A stretch of DNA of 64,000 nt from Oasisia sp. SBJ-2009 (GCA_964017155.1 OZ024854.1:16057555-16121554); one strand, 5' to 3'; positions 37,212-48,743 are shown, numbered from the stretch's first letter. Made by a program: numbers and translations. The notes: generated from the sequence alone by a model not told the origin.

Positions 37212-37360
37212 CGGGCGGGCGGGCGGGCGGGCGGGCGGGCGGGCGGGCGGGCGGGCGGGCGGGCGGGCGGGCGGGCGGGCGGGCGGGCGGGCGGGCGGGC
37301 GGGCGGGCGGGCGGGCGGGCGGGCGGGCGGGCGGGCGGGCGGGCGGGCGGGCGGGCGGGC
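37212..37360. repeat. (CGGG)n array, about 37 perfect units
   Basis: Nearly 150 bases of pure CGGG on the + strand, fused to the broken end of the RTE-like LINE. Runs of GGG separated by single C are a strong G-quadruplex pattern. The encoded Ala/Gly/Arg and Pro/Ala/Arg repeats are artefacts. Confidence 0.95.
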
Positions 37361-37599
37361 TGGACAGACAGACTTCGGCGTCGTAGTTACATTGAACATT
37401 AATGTTACGTTTGAAAAGAACATTAATAATTTCATATATAATTTTATGTTCTGGAGTTATGTCTTACTATAATATTGACATAATAATTATGTACTTTACG
37501 TTGCTAACACAGAATACTAGACATAGCCTGTATAATTGAATATTACAATTTAGTTTTTGTTGTAATTATGTATAATGCTATATCTACATTTAGGCAGGT

Positions 37600-38135
37600 C
37601 CACTGCCTGTGGTATCTTCTATAGTTCATTTGTGTAATTATGTTCTCGGTTTAAACTCTGGACTTGGCTTCTGTTGCGAGGTGAGTTTAATTGGGCTAAT
37701 CATACCAGCCGTCTTCCTTCGCTCTGCAGTAGTGAACACAACAACATCCTTCAATAGTGAAGATTTTGTGCATGAATTCAATATTATTGATAGGTTATCT
37801 TTTCATTTGTTGATGTATAAATTCGAGCGATCAAAATGACGTCACTGCGATAGACTAGCTTGCATAAAACATTACTTTCCTATTTAAACAAATTATACAT
37901 GCTGATTTATTTATCTTAGTAGCTATTTTTATACGTAATGTATTATTATACTTTACCTATTTTAGTGATGACTATACTTACTCTCATTTTATTGCGTATT
38001 GACAACTGTAGGCCCTATATGATTCACTAATGTTTTTATTACTGTCATTTTATGTGTGACTGAAGAAACATTTCCGTTTTTAATATGTTTTTAAACGGAC
38101 AATAAAGTGTTTTGAATCTTGAATCTTGAATAATT
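37600..38135 (+). mobile_element. Probable LINE 3' UTR and tail
   Basis: A long AT-rich stretch ends in GGACAATAAAGTGTTTTGAA and then three copies of the octamer TTGAATCT/A. GGACAATAAAGT also ends the minus-strand LINEs at 47224 and 55063. No coding remnant was found, so the call rests on the tail. Confidence 0.45.
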
Positions 38136-38149
38136 ATTAAAATACCATA

Positions 38150-38930
38150 CTTATTTCAACAATGATATTTTTCTCATGTTAAACTTATGGGAACCATAAA
38201 GAACTACGCGTATAACTGTCAGAGTATTGATTGCAATATACAAAATACAACACCTTCTAATCACCTAACAGATATGATGGAGAGCATTTATTGGAACCAG
38301 CTGGGCTGGTAATCACTTCGGTTCTCTGTACTAGCAGCAAAGCTAATAGCTCATAAAGCTGGTTCTCTTCGGACCCATGTGATTTTAAACATTGACAGCT
38401 CCCTCACAGGAATGGAACCAATTTATTTTGCTTACCGTGTGTTCATTATTACGAACCGTAACACAAATTTTTAACAACTTATTACTTTTGATGCGTTTTG
38501 AGAATAAAATAACTCCATATCACTGAAAACTAGAATATCTCTAAGAAATAAAAACATTCTGCCACAAATATGCTGATAACAATAACAGTTATTTATGCGC
38601 TAGATTTGCGTCAAGCTTTGCCTTTTACTAGAAATGTCGATAAATGGTAAATATATTTATATACAGGCCTATGTTACTACTGCGATATAACACATCCTAG
38701 AATAAACATTTGTGCAAAACTATACTCTTGTGACATTTGTAAAATAGTGTTCATGTGTTTCATTGACAAATGTCGCTAAATCAACGAGACGTACGAGATT
38801 GAACGAGATCTTGATGCGAGATAGAACGCAATTGCTTGCATCGCTTTTTCTCTCCAAAATACTTCCTCCATGTTTAAATTTCACAGTGCAACGGCTCCCT
38901 ATCCAAATGGCTCTGCTAGCAGTACAAAGG
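38150..38930. other. Intron sequence without recognised features
   Basis: No exon or element motif was seen. A 164-codon open frame starts at 38763 and runs into the repeat below. It shows no domain. Confidence 0.45.
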
Positions 38931-38937
38931 ATCTACC

Positions 38938-39069
38938 CTAGACAAGGGTATGTTTTTCATATGCACTCTCTAGGCCAAGGGCCAATGTCATACAGACGTT
39001 CTCTAGACATGGGCAGGTCATTTCGAGGAACTGTCCCTAGCACAAGGCCATGTCTTTATCATTGCATTA
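38938..39069. repeat. 33-bp imperfect tandem repeat, four units
   Basis: Four diverged 33-base units begin CCTAGACAAGGG, CTAGGCCAAGGG, CTAGACATGGGC and CCTAGCACAAGG. Thirty-three bases is eleven codons, so the frame stays open across the array, but the amino acid sequence is not conserved between units. Confidence 0.75.
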
Positions 39070-39110
39070 TAATAATAATAATAAAACTAATAATAAGCAA
39101 TAGCGAATTC

Positions 39111-39145
39111 CACACAGTTGGTGCGGCAACTGCACCAACTGTGTG
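39111..39145. other. Perfect 14-bp hairpin with 7-base loop
   Basis: CACACAGTTGGTGC (39111-39124) and its exact complement GCACCAACTGTGTG (39132-39145) flank the loop GGCAACT. No T-run follows, so it does not look like a pol III or bacterial terminator. Confidence 0.85.
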
Positions 39146-39589
39146 GGTTCCAACTTTCATTTTCACCCGAACAATGCTTGATCGTGACTGTCTGGGATTT
39201 CTTGCTGGAGTGAGCATCAAAATCATATATGTAGGTTGTGTTGATGGGAGTGCTTGATTAGCCTATTGTAGAGATCCTTAAAATAATGTGACAGTGCACA
39301 GGGAGCCAAACAATGATTTCAGAAGCGACACTGAGCGAGAAAAACGAGGAGAGCGCGTGACTATCGTTGCCAAACAATTTTGGACATGTTGTAATTTTAT
39401 TATTATTCTTGTTTGGTTTGCTGCATTATAAAGGAGGAAAATGCAGCAATCAAGTCTGCTGCTTACTAAAGCTGTTGCTTAGCAACGGAATGTGAGATAT
39501 AGAGCGTACCGGCGGATACGGCGAAGAAACAGCAGCAACAAGATTTCGGTAATGTTGAAATTGAAGGTTTCATCAAACGTTACTCCAAT

Positions 39590-40135
39590 TTTCAACACTG
39601 AGGTGGCTGGTGTGATACTCTGATTTGAGATATTTATCGGGAAAATGCCATCACATTTTCTATGCTGCGTTGGGGTACAAATTATAGAAATTCAGACTTA
39701 TCTGCTTTTATCTGTAATTTACTGTTCTTTGTCTAAAGGGACACGTCTTGGAGACAATCCCTGAACTGGTTTACGGAGTGACAGGTCTCTGGTGTAGCTA
39801 AAGAAATGTAGATTTATGTGTCAGCTGCGTAAAGGTGATGATCTAAGTTGTGACTTTGGCTAACAGAGTTTAATGGGGTTGTATATAGAGAGAAAAGTAA
39901 TGACCCCAAATAGAACCCTCGCAGACACCACATGAAGTGGGCACCATGTCTGACAAAAGTTGTTCTATTTTAATAGCTTACCGTCTATCAAGTTTGAAGA
40001 AAACCAACTCAATACTGTCAAAATGCACATTGATAAACGTCTAATGAGAATATCGTGATCAGCTAGTGATGTCGCTTGCGCCGGAAAGATCAAGCAGGAT
40101 CAGTGCCGTAATGCTACCTTTATCAAGGTTAAGGC
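39590..40135 (-). mobile_element. LINE reverse transcriptase fragment
   Basis: The minus strand near 40120-39880 reads LADHDILIRRL, then LSWFSSNLIDGK and a degraded VPQGS-like block before LFGVITFLSIYNPIK. This is the D-H-x-I-L-I..L, L-x-W-F-x-S-Y-L and G-P-L-L-F-x-L-Y region of L2-type RT. Stops break it. Confidence 0.6.
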
Positions 40136-40679
40136 TAATGTCAATATGTATTTTTTAAAGAGTGAAATTGTTTGTATGCAGACTATGAAACATTGGATAA
40201 GTTAATTTCCAAAATGGTGAGCCAAAACTGATTTTGACCTTGATTTTATACATTGACCTTGACCTTGACCTTTAATCACGATACAAATATAAAAAATGAA
40301 TTTTTCGATTCAAACTTGTATAGAAAAGTGCTATAATACACGATTTTAGGCCTTGTAGTTCAAATGTTTTACTTTATCAAGCTGAATTAGCATTAAGAAT
40401 GCTAACTATGCTAACTAGCTAATTAAAAATGTCCCCAAAGTTGGCCCAGTGCCAACAAAGCTCAAAATCTTCCAGACATGCACTCATGTGAATACACATC
40501 AATTAAAAACTTACAGTAATTACAACTTCTAGGTTCGCTGTCCTGCAACTAGACTATCATTTCTGTTTGATTTATCTGTGTAAAGGTGTAGTTGTCCCAG
40601 ACAGTATAGCTGTTTTATAACATGGGTCTGACAATGGTGAAGTATGCCTGAATTTTTATTAGAATTGAAGGAACGTTGA

Positions 40680-41200
40680 GATTTCTGCTAGAGGAACCCT
40701 AGTGATCTATTTCCTTTTAAAGACATTCCACCGAAGGTCTGAAGTTATGGTTATACCAAGATAGTTTGCCTGTGAAACTGTTTCAAGTATTTTCCATGAA
40801 GCATGTATTGGGTATTGATGACAGTTTTGTTTCTTGTTATAAGAATGACATGGCACATAGTGCTGGAGTTTGTGAATTAGTTTACTATGGCTAATCTTAT
40901 CAAATGCTTTAGAGAAATCCATCACAATGACATCTGTTTATGCACCAGATTGCATATAGGTAACAATATCATGTATAAATTGAATAAGTTGTGTCTCACA
41001 TGACTCGATATCGAAAGCCATGTTGAAGATGGTAAATAATGTTGTATGAATATGCATGTTTCCTTATGTTACTAACCAACATATGCTCCATTAATTTGGA
41101 TGCTATGCACGTCAAGGACACAGGTCTATTATTTGAAGCGAGATATTTTGTTTCTGATTTGAATTTGTTGTTATATAATGGTGCTGTGTTCATGAGTTAC
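40680..41200 (-). mobile_element. Decayed LINE RT with internal deletion
   Basis: The minus strand reads NNRPVSLTCIASKLMEHMLV and IIYHLQHGFRYRVM (41193-40996), then MMDFSKAFDKISHSKLIHKL (40925-40866), after which it passes directly to QANYLGITITSDLRWN (40771-40724), skipping the catalytic Y-A-D-D segment. This is consistent with a CR1/Jockey-type element that lost its middle. Confidence 0.75.
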
Positions 41201-41220
41201 AATTTGTCCTTACATATTTA

Positions 41221-41925
41221 ATATATGAATAAGGAATATAAGCAATGTTGCTTCAGTCATGTTGTTATAAGACGTAAAATATGTTTCCAATACATCATTC
41301 TTAGTTCTGAACATTACTTTTATATACAGGACATTATGCAACAATACAGGTTATTATTATTATAAAGTATATTAATGTTCCATTAAATAAAAATTACCAA
41401 CAAGAGTAATGCTACTGATATAATTTGTTATTGACAACCCATCTAAATGTAATTATAATAATAGAAGATACGAGCATTTATCATAATTATTTACTGTTTT
41501 GTCAATTAAGAGAACATTGCTGATTATAAAACATGAATCTCTCATTGATTTATTTTTTATAAATAGTCATGGAATGAAAGCATGGATAATGGGTTACCGA
41601 TTTCGGTAGTAATTACATTTAACTAGTAAAATGATGTGTAGATTATATAAACAGTTTTCACGTTTCATTACTTCTATACTAATTATATATTATGCAGTTA
41701 AAAGGGGATTGCAGTCTCATGAAACACAATGTGATGTTTCCCCATTAATCATTTGTCAAGGAGTGGGACGAAACTTTTATGTTTTCCCCAATTATACCCT
41801 TGAGTATAAAAAATAAAGTCAAAACAGAAATATATAATGAGGCCTCCAGATGTCATTTACCTTTGACATTTTGTGAGAAGTGTACCTTTTTTATGCAAAC
41901 ATATACACCCTTTAGGTTATCACAT
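41221..41925. other. Intron sequence without recognised features
   Basis: AT-rich, with only short open frames and no element motif found. Confidence 0.5.
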
Positions 41926-41929
41926 AGTT

Positions 41930-42128
41930 TCACACACACTAACACACACATATACATACATCTATATATAAATACATAAATATATATACACACATATATG
42001 TTCATACGCAAACATGCCCCCATGCACACATATATACACGTTCATAAACAAAAATGCACAAACATACGCAAATGAACACACGCACACAAATAAACAAACA
42101 ACACCACCGAACCCCCACACACACATTT
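41930..42128. repeat. Degenerate CA/TA-rich microsatellite upstream of exon B4
   Basis: CACACA, ATACATA and AACACACG words fill the 200 bases before the acceptor of B4. It holds the same place as the purer arrays before B2 and B6, but is more eroded. Confidence 0.8.
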
Positions 42129-42151
42129 ATGCACAATGTGTTTGCTTACAG

Positions 42152-42380
42152 CGTGTGCATCTGGACTTCGTCAACTTCACACTCCCCACCTGCACAGACT
42201 GTAGTTGTGACAAAGTCAAGATTTACGACGGAAGAGACGCCACAGCTCCATTGATCCACACACTCTGTGGCAGCGATCTGCCGGGAAACGTCACGTCCAG
42301 TGGGAATGAGTTGTTTGTTCACTTCGAATCTGATGGCACAGACAGAACTCGTGGGTTTCGAATCCAGTACATAGCTACAG
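42152..42380 (+). CDS. CUB exon B4 (second half of CUB 4)
   Basis: The acceptor is GTGTTTGCTTACAG and the donor ACAG|GTAAGG. The 229-base exon reads [20 protein letters not shown], then [41 protein letters not shown] and RGFRIQYIATG. All second-half CUB landmarks and an N-V-T glycosylation sequon are present. It is nearly identical to B6. The following intron opens with GTAAGGAATGGTG and soon has an AATCGATACATATA block, as after B2 and B6. Confidence 0.92.
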
Positions 42381-43620
42381 GTAAGGAATGGTGGTAAGGA
42401 ATAGGTAAGGGACAGTTTATAATCGATACATATAAATGATTACACCCTACACTGACTAATTGTTTTCCTAACTTATTCAGTCGCCGACTCTCGCTGTAGA
42501 TGGTGGTAAGGAATGGTGGTACCGTTTAAGGACAGTTTATAATCGAATCAAATAAACAGGAACATAAATGGATAATCTTGCAATATTTGCCACATTTGTA
42601 ATCAGTACAGTAAGTCATAATTATAATCATTTGAAACACAGTCACAATTACCAAACAATGTGTATAGAGCAATTATCATGGCATTCGTGTATTTGTGAGG
42701 GAAACTCTTATGTGTGAAAGTCATTGTATGGATGTGGGTTGCTATCCACATTAATATATGAACAATAGCTTTACATAATAAGCTCTAAGCCTGGTGTTTA
42801 ATTTTTTTTAATAACTGCACATAACGTTTAACAGTGTACACAATAATATTTCACCTAATGCCACTCATCATCCAGGTAATCAGGATCAACAAAACCATCC
42901 TCATGCCACATGTTGACAGCCTCAGTGGTATAAGATGTCATGAAACAAACTTTTTTATCGCACTGTATGCCACTGGGAACATCCATATCAATTTCGCACT
43001 CTTCATCAAGATGAAGAAATGCCCCAAATTCAAAGACCTGCCTCCAATATCAACCAACCCGCGTTTTGCGGGCCCATCTGTAGGTCGTGCTATAGTAACC
43101 AGTTAATCAGCAAGGCCCACTAAATGAGTTAACTTATATCATCACGCACTTCCGCTGGGAGATTCAGGATGTCGTCTCCGTTCCTGCTATTGCTCAAGGT
43201 GTTCTCAAGGAGAACAGGGGGCATCGAGAAGGAAGGGTTTGTATGAAAAGAGTATGTAGGATGAAGATGTAGACGAAGAGGATAGAAGGCATGACGTTGA
43301 CGAGGATGGTTTTGTATACCTGTTTACCTGGATGATGACTGGCATTAGGTAAAAGAGTATTGTGATGGTTATCAGGCGTTATGCTCAGATAGAGTAAACC
43401 TGACTTATTGTGTAAAAGCTATTTTTTATTTATTGTGTAGAACATTCGTTGTAACATATATGGAATGGCTATCACACATGATTACTTAATGCAAGAATTT
43501 CCCTCACAAGAAATATGAATGCATTGATACCTGCACTATTTACTATACAAGTGTGCCTACGAGTTTGTTCACATGGACAAAAGTTGCAAATATTGTTCGT
43601 AAATAAACTGCATATAATTT
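42381..43620. other. Intron with an inverted pair of coding-like segments
   Basis: On the minus strand, 43045-42876 reads AFLHLDEECEID, then TTEAVNMWHEDGFVDPDYLD and a stop after DDEWH. On the + strand at about 43290-43345 there is a related end (DEDGF, then a shifted YLDDDWH and stop), and the sequence after both stops is also alike. They look like two inverted copies of the 3' end of an unrecognised mobile-element gene. Confidence 0.4.
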
Positions 43621-43756
43621 AGTAGTAGTAGTAGTAGTAGTGGTAGTGGTAGTTGTAGTGGTAGTGGTAGTGGTAGTGGTAGTAGAAGTGGTAGTGGTAG
43701 TGGTAGTGGTAGTGGTAGTGGTAGTGGTAGTGGTAGTGGTAGTGGTAGTGGTAGTG

Positions 43757-43803
<47 letters not shown>
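43621..43803. repeat. (TAG)n / (TAGTGG)n array
   Basis: TAG trinucleotides at both ends surround a TAGTGG hexanucleotide core. It lies next to the 3' side of the minus-strand CR1-like LINE. The poly-Val reading is an artefact. Confidence 0.95.
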
Positions 43804-43804
<1 letters not shown>

Positions 43805-44716
43805 AAGGTTTGTTCCCTTATGGTAACTATGTCACTTAGTAAATTGTGATTTTCAATGGGCTGTCGTGAAAATCAACCATAAAACCAATTTTGACCTTCA
43901 TCTGACCTTCACCATCTGACGTTTTAACAAGATTGCCACCTAAAGAATCAACTCTAGATGGCACGTGGACAAGGAAGCCCTTTGGCTTATCGAGAGTCCA
44001 ACCTATCTATCTATATGTATCCCCCATTCTTAGGTATATGTCGGTTTTGTTTTAAATAGATTAGCACTACTAGCACCTAAACAATCAGCTGATAATCTCT
44101 TCCATTCAATTAGCGTTCTTTGTAAAAATGAGAATTTTCTAATATCTAGTCTACACTGCTTCTTTGCTAATGTAATTAAACCACATTCTTTGAGACTAAT
44201 ATTCCTTAGTTTTGGTATCATTTTGGTTGCTCTCCTCTGTACTCTTTCTAGTATATCAATATCCTTCTTGGGATATGGCCTCCATGCCTGTATGCAATAT
44301 TCTAAATGAGGCCTACCTATTGTTTTGTATAGTGGTATTATTAGTTCTGTTTTCTTTGTACACTATATTTCGCCTAATTAATCCAAGAATTTTGTTTCCC
44401 TCCGCTGCTGCAATTCCACACTGCTCTGATACCTTCATATCAGCATTAATAGGTAACCCTAAGTCCTTTTCCTTAACGTTAGTATTTACTACAGTACCAC
44501 TCATTGTATATTGTGCGTGTTCATTTCCATGTCCTGTTTGGAGGCTCTTATACTTCCCAAAAATAAACAGCATTTGCCACTTCTCAGATCATTCTGTCAT
44601 CTTATTCAGATCATCTTGTAATTGCTGTCTTTCTGCATCACTTTTAATTTTTCTAAACACGTTTGTATCGTCTGTAAACTTCAACACCTTGCTTGTTATA
44701 TCATCATCCAAATCAT

Positions 44717-44717
<1 letters not shown>

Positions 44718-44781
<64 letters not shown>
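44718..44781. repeat. (TA)n flanking the 5' LTR
   Basis: A pure TA array between the CR1-like LINE and the 5' LTR. A matching, longer array follows the 3' LTR. Confidence 0.9.
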
Positions 44782-44786
<5 letters not shown>

Positions 44787-45110
44787 CCCTGGTGGATACT
44801 GATAGTCGCTAGAGGGCACTGTAGTATAAGGCCACGCCCAGCTGGTCGAGCTGGACAACTGCTGAGGCGCAGTTTGCCCTTGCCCAGCGACCGGTCAACA
44901 ATTACGTCTAGCGACCGGTCAACACTAGCACCCAGTAACCCAGTATATATAACCAGCGGCCTGATAAGCGGGTTTGCCAGCAATTGGCGCCGGCTCCGCC
45001 GCCAAGTGGTGCGAGGGCGAGTTATTAGAGGATCGTGCCGCCCTCTGGGAGCGTATTCTTTCTCAATAAACGTATTGAATACCAAAAGACAGTCGTTCGA
45101 CTAGCTTACA
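44782..45110 (+). repeat. 5' LTR
   Basis: It begins TATAACCCTGGTGG (the canonical TG start is changed to TA) and ends CGACTAGCTTACA. It contains a TATATAA-like box near 44943 and AATAAA at 45064-45069. It differs from the 3' LTR by scattered substitutions and small indels, so the insertion is not brand new. Confidence 0.9.
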
Positions 45111-45112
45111 AG

Positions 45113-45130
45113 TGGTGTCAGAAGTGGGAT
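45113..45130 (+). other. Primer-binding site, tRNA-Leu type
   Basis: TGGTGTCAGAAGTGGGAT lies two bases after the 5' LTR. It is complementary to the 3' end of the animal tRNA-Leu(CAA) I recall (ATCCCACTTCTGACA plus CCA). This is where reverse transcription would be primed. Confidence 0.75.
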
Positions 45131-45165
45131 CCGACGACGGAAGCTCCCAGGGGAGCCGATGAAGA

Positions 45166-46049
45166 ATGGCGACAGCACGAGAAGACCGGATGACGGAGGA
45201 AGACAAACTGGCTCGTCTGGAAGAGATGGTGGAAACCCTGAAGCGCAACCAGCAGTCCATCAACGTCACGGTAGCAGCTCCTCCAAACCGAACTCTCCGG
45301 GCATTTTCGGGGCGTTCCTGTGAACTACACGACTGGATGGAAGACGCCCGCAATCGTTTGCTTTCCGTCCCAGCGGTCGAGAGGTTACCTTTCCTGATCG
45401 GACATCTAGAATGACCTGCCCGGGAAGAAGTCAGGTATGCGCCCGAGGAAGAAAAGGACTCGGTAGATAAGGTGTTCACATTACTTTTGTGTACCTTTGG
45501 GGAAACCCGTAGTAATGCACAACTAAAGAGAGAGTTGTACGAGAGAAGGCAGAGAAACAGGGAAAGTGTTTGGGAATTCTCCCGGGCCCTGTTAAAAATA
45601 TCGGAAGGTATATCTGATAAAATGCAGAGTAAGAATGAAATGCTAATTGAAGTGTTCTGCGAGAACCTGGTGGATATCCACATAAAGCGGGAGATGAAAA
45701 GATTGGTAAGAAGTCAACTACAATTTCCTTTAGTGCCTTGAGATCTTAAGCTATTCGTCTCGAGGAAGACGGAATGGGTAAATCTTACCAGGCCTATTCT
45801 TATCAGAATGCATGTGTCCGGGGAATTCAGGAGCCACACCACACCCTAGGCGACCCAAGTCCACTGGACCGAATCGCAGCACAATTAGAACTACTTGCAA
45901 CAACTCAATCGGAAATTGTTTCTTTGTTACGATTACAACAACAGGCGCCAGTGGGATTGGTGAACCCTAACAGACCGGAGCCCCGCAGCGGAGGCGCGGT
46001 GTGTTGTGAGTACTGGTCACACCTTCGCGAGGTGCTAGAAGCGCTCTAG
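45166..46049 (+). pseudogene. gag-like gene, interrupted
   Basis: The ATG at 45166 is the first after the primer site. Residues 1-30 are acidic and coiled-coil-like (EEDKLARLEEMVETLKRNQQ). The frame then has RTLRAFSGRSCELHDWMEDA, a capsid-like start, and meets an in-frame TGA at 45412-45414. It continues to about 45741 with TLLLCTFGETRSNAQLKREL and ERRQRNRESVWEFSRALLKI, helical capsid sequence of Ty3/Gypsy type. A shifted frame carries the rest to 46049. A zinc-knuckle-like remnant (QCSQVGHPRYR) follows near 46130. Capsid would package element RNA in the cytoplasm. Confidence 0.75.
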
Positions 46050-46362
46050 TGACAGGTGGCGTAATGGGGAACGATCAACAAATCGCGAATACAGGGGTCA
46101 TTCGAAAGGTAGCACAGCGACTAATGCAATGCAGTGTAGCCAGGTAGGACATCCTAGGTATCGTACCGGGCGACTTAATGCATCGGGTGATGGTCTGAGC
46201 GGGAAATCACACCCGACTGCAACGACGGAGGTCACAGTCATCGGAGAAGAAGAGATAGCGGATATCCAGCAAGTAACGGTTTTGCCGTGCGACTTACGCC
46301 AGAAGTTACTCAAAGGAACGGTCTGAGCCACCACTGCTCAGAGACGCGACATACTGAAAAAT

Positions 46363-47223
46363 GTGGAGTCACCGGTCCTACCTAGTTTTAGGACGGACGA
46401 GATCCATGAAGCACAACGGACTGATCCGGCGTTGGGCCGAATCTGGCCTTACATCGACCGAGGTCGAAACGCGACACGTGGAGAAAGACGGAAAGAACAG
46501 CCAGCCGTAGCGAAACTGCTATTACAATGGAACCGCCTACATATCTGTTCTGGCCGATTGTGCAGAACAATGACAGATCCCACGAGTGGAGACACAGTAA
46601 ACCAGTTGTTGCTTCCAAGTTCCATGAGGAAGGAAGTATTAGAGGAATTACATGATCGAATGGGACATCAAGGCATAGATAGGGTCGAGAAATTAGTGCG
46701 GGCAAGGTTCTATCGGCCGAATTCACGCTCAGACATCCATAATTCGATTGCCAAGTGTGGACGTTGCAATCTAGCAAAGATGCCACATTTTAAAGTACGG
46801 ACGCCTATGCATAGCATTTTCGCCAGGGAACCGTTAGAAGTAGTGGCAATTGACTTCACGGTACTCGAACCCGCTAGTAACGGAATTGAGAATGTACTGG
46901 TCATGACCGATGTGTACAGTAAATTCACAATAACAGTGCCAACTAGAAACCAAACAGCCCAGACAGTGGCCAAAGCGCTAGTACGTGAATGGTTTCTGCG
47001 CTACGGAGTTCCCTTCCGGATACACTCAGACCAAGGAAGATGTTTTGATGCTAAAATCGTTACAGAGTTATACAAGATCTACGCTGTCGACATATCGCGC
47101 ACAACGCCATATCATCCCATGGGAAACGGGCAATGCGAAAGATATAACCGGACGATGCACGAATTGTTACGCACACTGACACCAGCCCAGAAGTCCAAGT
47201 GGCCAGACTACCTACCGGTACTT
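46363..47223 (+). pseudogene. Integrase, N-terminal and catalytic domains, cut by a LINE insertion
   Basis: Counting from the first Met at 46363, an HHCC zinc finger uses His97, His102, Cys132 and Cys135. The catalytic core has Asp164 (VVAIDFTVLE), Asp223 (IHSDQG) and Glu259 (MGNGQCERYN); 35 residues separate the last two, the DD35E spacing of retroelement integrases. All catalytic residues are intact. The frame leaves the integrase at about 47223, where a LINE tail is inserted, and resumes after it. Upstream sequence opens without a clear protease or RT. Confidence 0.9.
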
Positions 47224-47511
47224 CAATCAATCAATCGATCGATCGATCGATCGATCGATCGATCGATCGATCGACCGACCGACCGACCGACCGACCGACC
47301 AACCAACCAACCAATCACTTTATTGTCCTTAAAAAGGATATGCATTGTACAACTCATGATCTACAATATATGGGATGGTCACAACAAAATGCAAGTGAAT
47401 TCCAGATGTATCCACTATAAGAACAGTTCAACCGGTTGACAGCAATATGAATCATTTAGCATTCAACATTCTAATGGCCACAGGCACAAAACTCCTGCTA
47501 TAGCGAGATGT
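47224..47511 (-). mobile_element. 5'-truncated LINE inserted in the integrase
   Basis: On the minus strand it reads SRSFVPVAIRMLNAK, the C-terminal SF-x-P-x-x-I-x-x-LN motif also seen in the LINE at 55063. It then runs a short 3' UTR to GGACAATAAAGT and a tetranucleotide tail of TTGG, TCGG and TCGA units (47229-47313). TACTT occurs at both edges (47219-47223 and 47512-47516) and looks like the target-site duplication. Removing one copy would restore the integrase frame, so this is a clean insertion younger than the LTR element. Confidence 0.85.
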
Positions 47512-47516
47512 TACTT

Positions 47517-48164
47517 ACCTATGCGTACAACGTAACACCTCATGCTGCCACGGGATTTAGTCCTTTCTACTTGATGTTCGGTCGTGTTCCACGCTTGCCA
47601 ATCGATATCAGATTGCACAACGAAGAGACACTTCAGTGTCAAACGGTTCGCGGGACCAACATGAACTGGGTTGATTACTATCAATCTAAGTTGAAAAGCG
47701 CTTATGCTAAAGCGACGGAACAGCTGGAGTTAGACAGAGCAAATCGAAAGGCGACTTATGACAAGCGTACGAAGGAAGATACACTGCAAATTGGAGACCA
47801 TGTACACTTACGCAATAGGGTGAAAGGACGTAACAAAATCGGGGATGCCTGGCACCCGACAGTGTATGCAATGTCGGAACAGATGGAGGACACTTACGTT
47901 GTCGTACCCGAGAGGGGACATAAGAAACGCGTGATTAATCGTAAAGACTTGCGGGTTTGTGTTCCTGAGACAGTGAACAGGCAGAGTAGATTAGGCCATG
48001 AGAGTGAGGTTACAGTCCCATTGTACGAAGTGACAATTACGTCTCACCCGAACAATAGCGAGGCAGTTACCCCTCCAGCACCACCTCTACGTCGGTCAAC
48101 GAGACGTAATGCGGGTCATCACAGTAACCCACATGGAGAACCGATATCGGTATTAGATAACTAA
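47517..48164 (+). pseudogene. Integrase C-terminal part
   Basis: The frame resumes with NVTPHAATGFSPFYLMFGRV, the last conserved block of the Ty3/Gypsy integrase core, then a basic, coiled region (KATYDKRTKEDTLQIGDHVH) with the GD-x-V-x-L-R motif of the C-terminal domain. It ends with a Pro/Arg/Ser-rich tail and a stop at 48162-48164. It is open throughout, although separated from its N-terminal part. Confidence 0.88.
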
Positions 48165-48223
48165 TTTCACCTATAAGGTTTCAATTTAAGTTCTATTCAT
48201 TAGCCGCGGTCGGCTAAATTTTT

Positions 48224-48236
48224 AAGTTGGGGGACA
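48224..48236 (+). other. Polypurine tract before the 3' LTR
   Basis: AAGTTGGGGGACA directly precedes the TGTAACCC start of the 3' LTR, the place where plus-strand synthesis is primed. Confidence 0.6.

Positions 48237-48743
<507 letters not shown>

Noticed and set aside
36972..37472. 166-residue frame with Ala-Gly-Gly-Arg repeats
   Set aside because: An RTE-like LINE fragment running into a (CGGG)n array; the repeat part is an artefact.
40245..40275. Hormone response elements (GACCTTGACCTT repeats)
   Set aside because: Tandem TGACCT-like words occur here and around 9780 inside or beside repeated DNA, with no promoter context; chance or element sequence is more likely.
43640..43849. Poly-valine frame
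   Set aside because: Translation of a (TAGTGG)n array.
44212..44802. 196-residue + strand frame, hydrophobic
   Set aside because: It lies antisense to the CR1-like LINE RT and ends in a (TA)n array.
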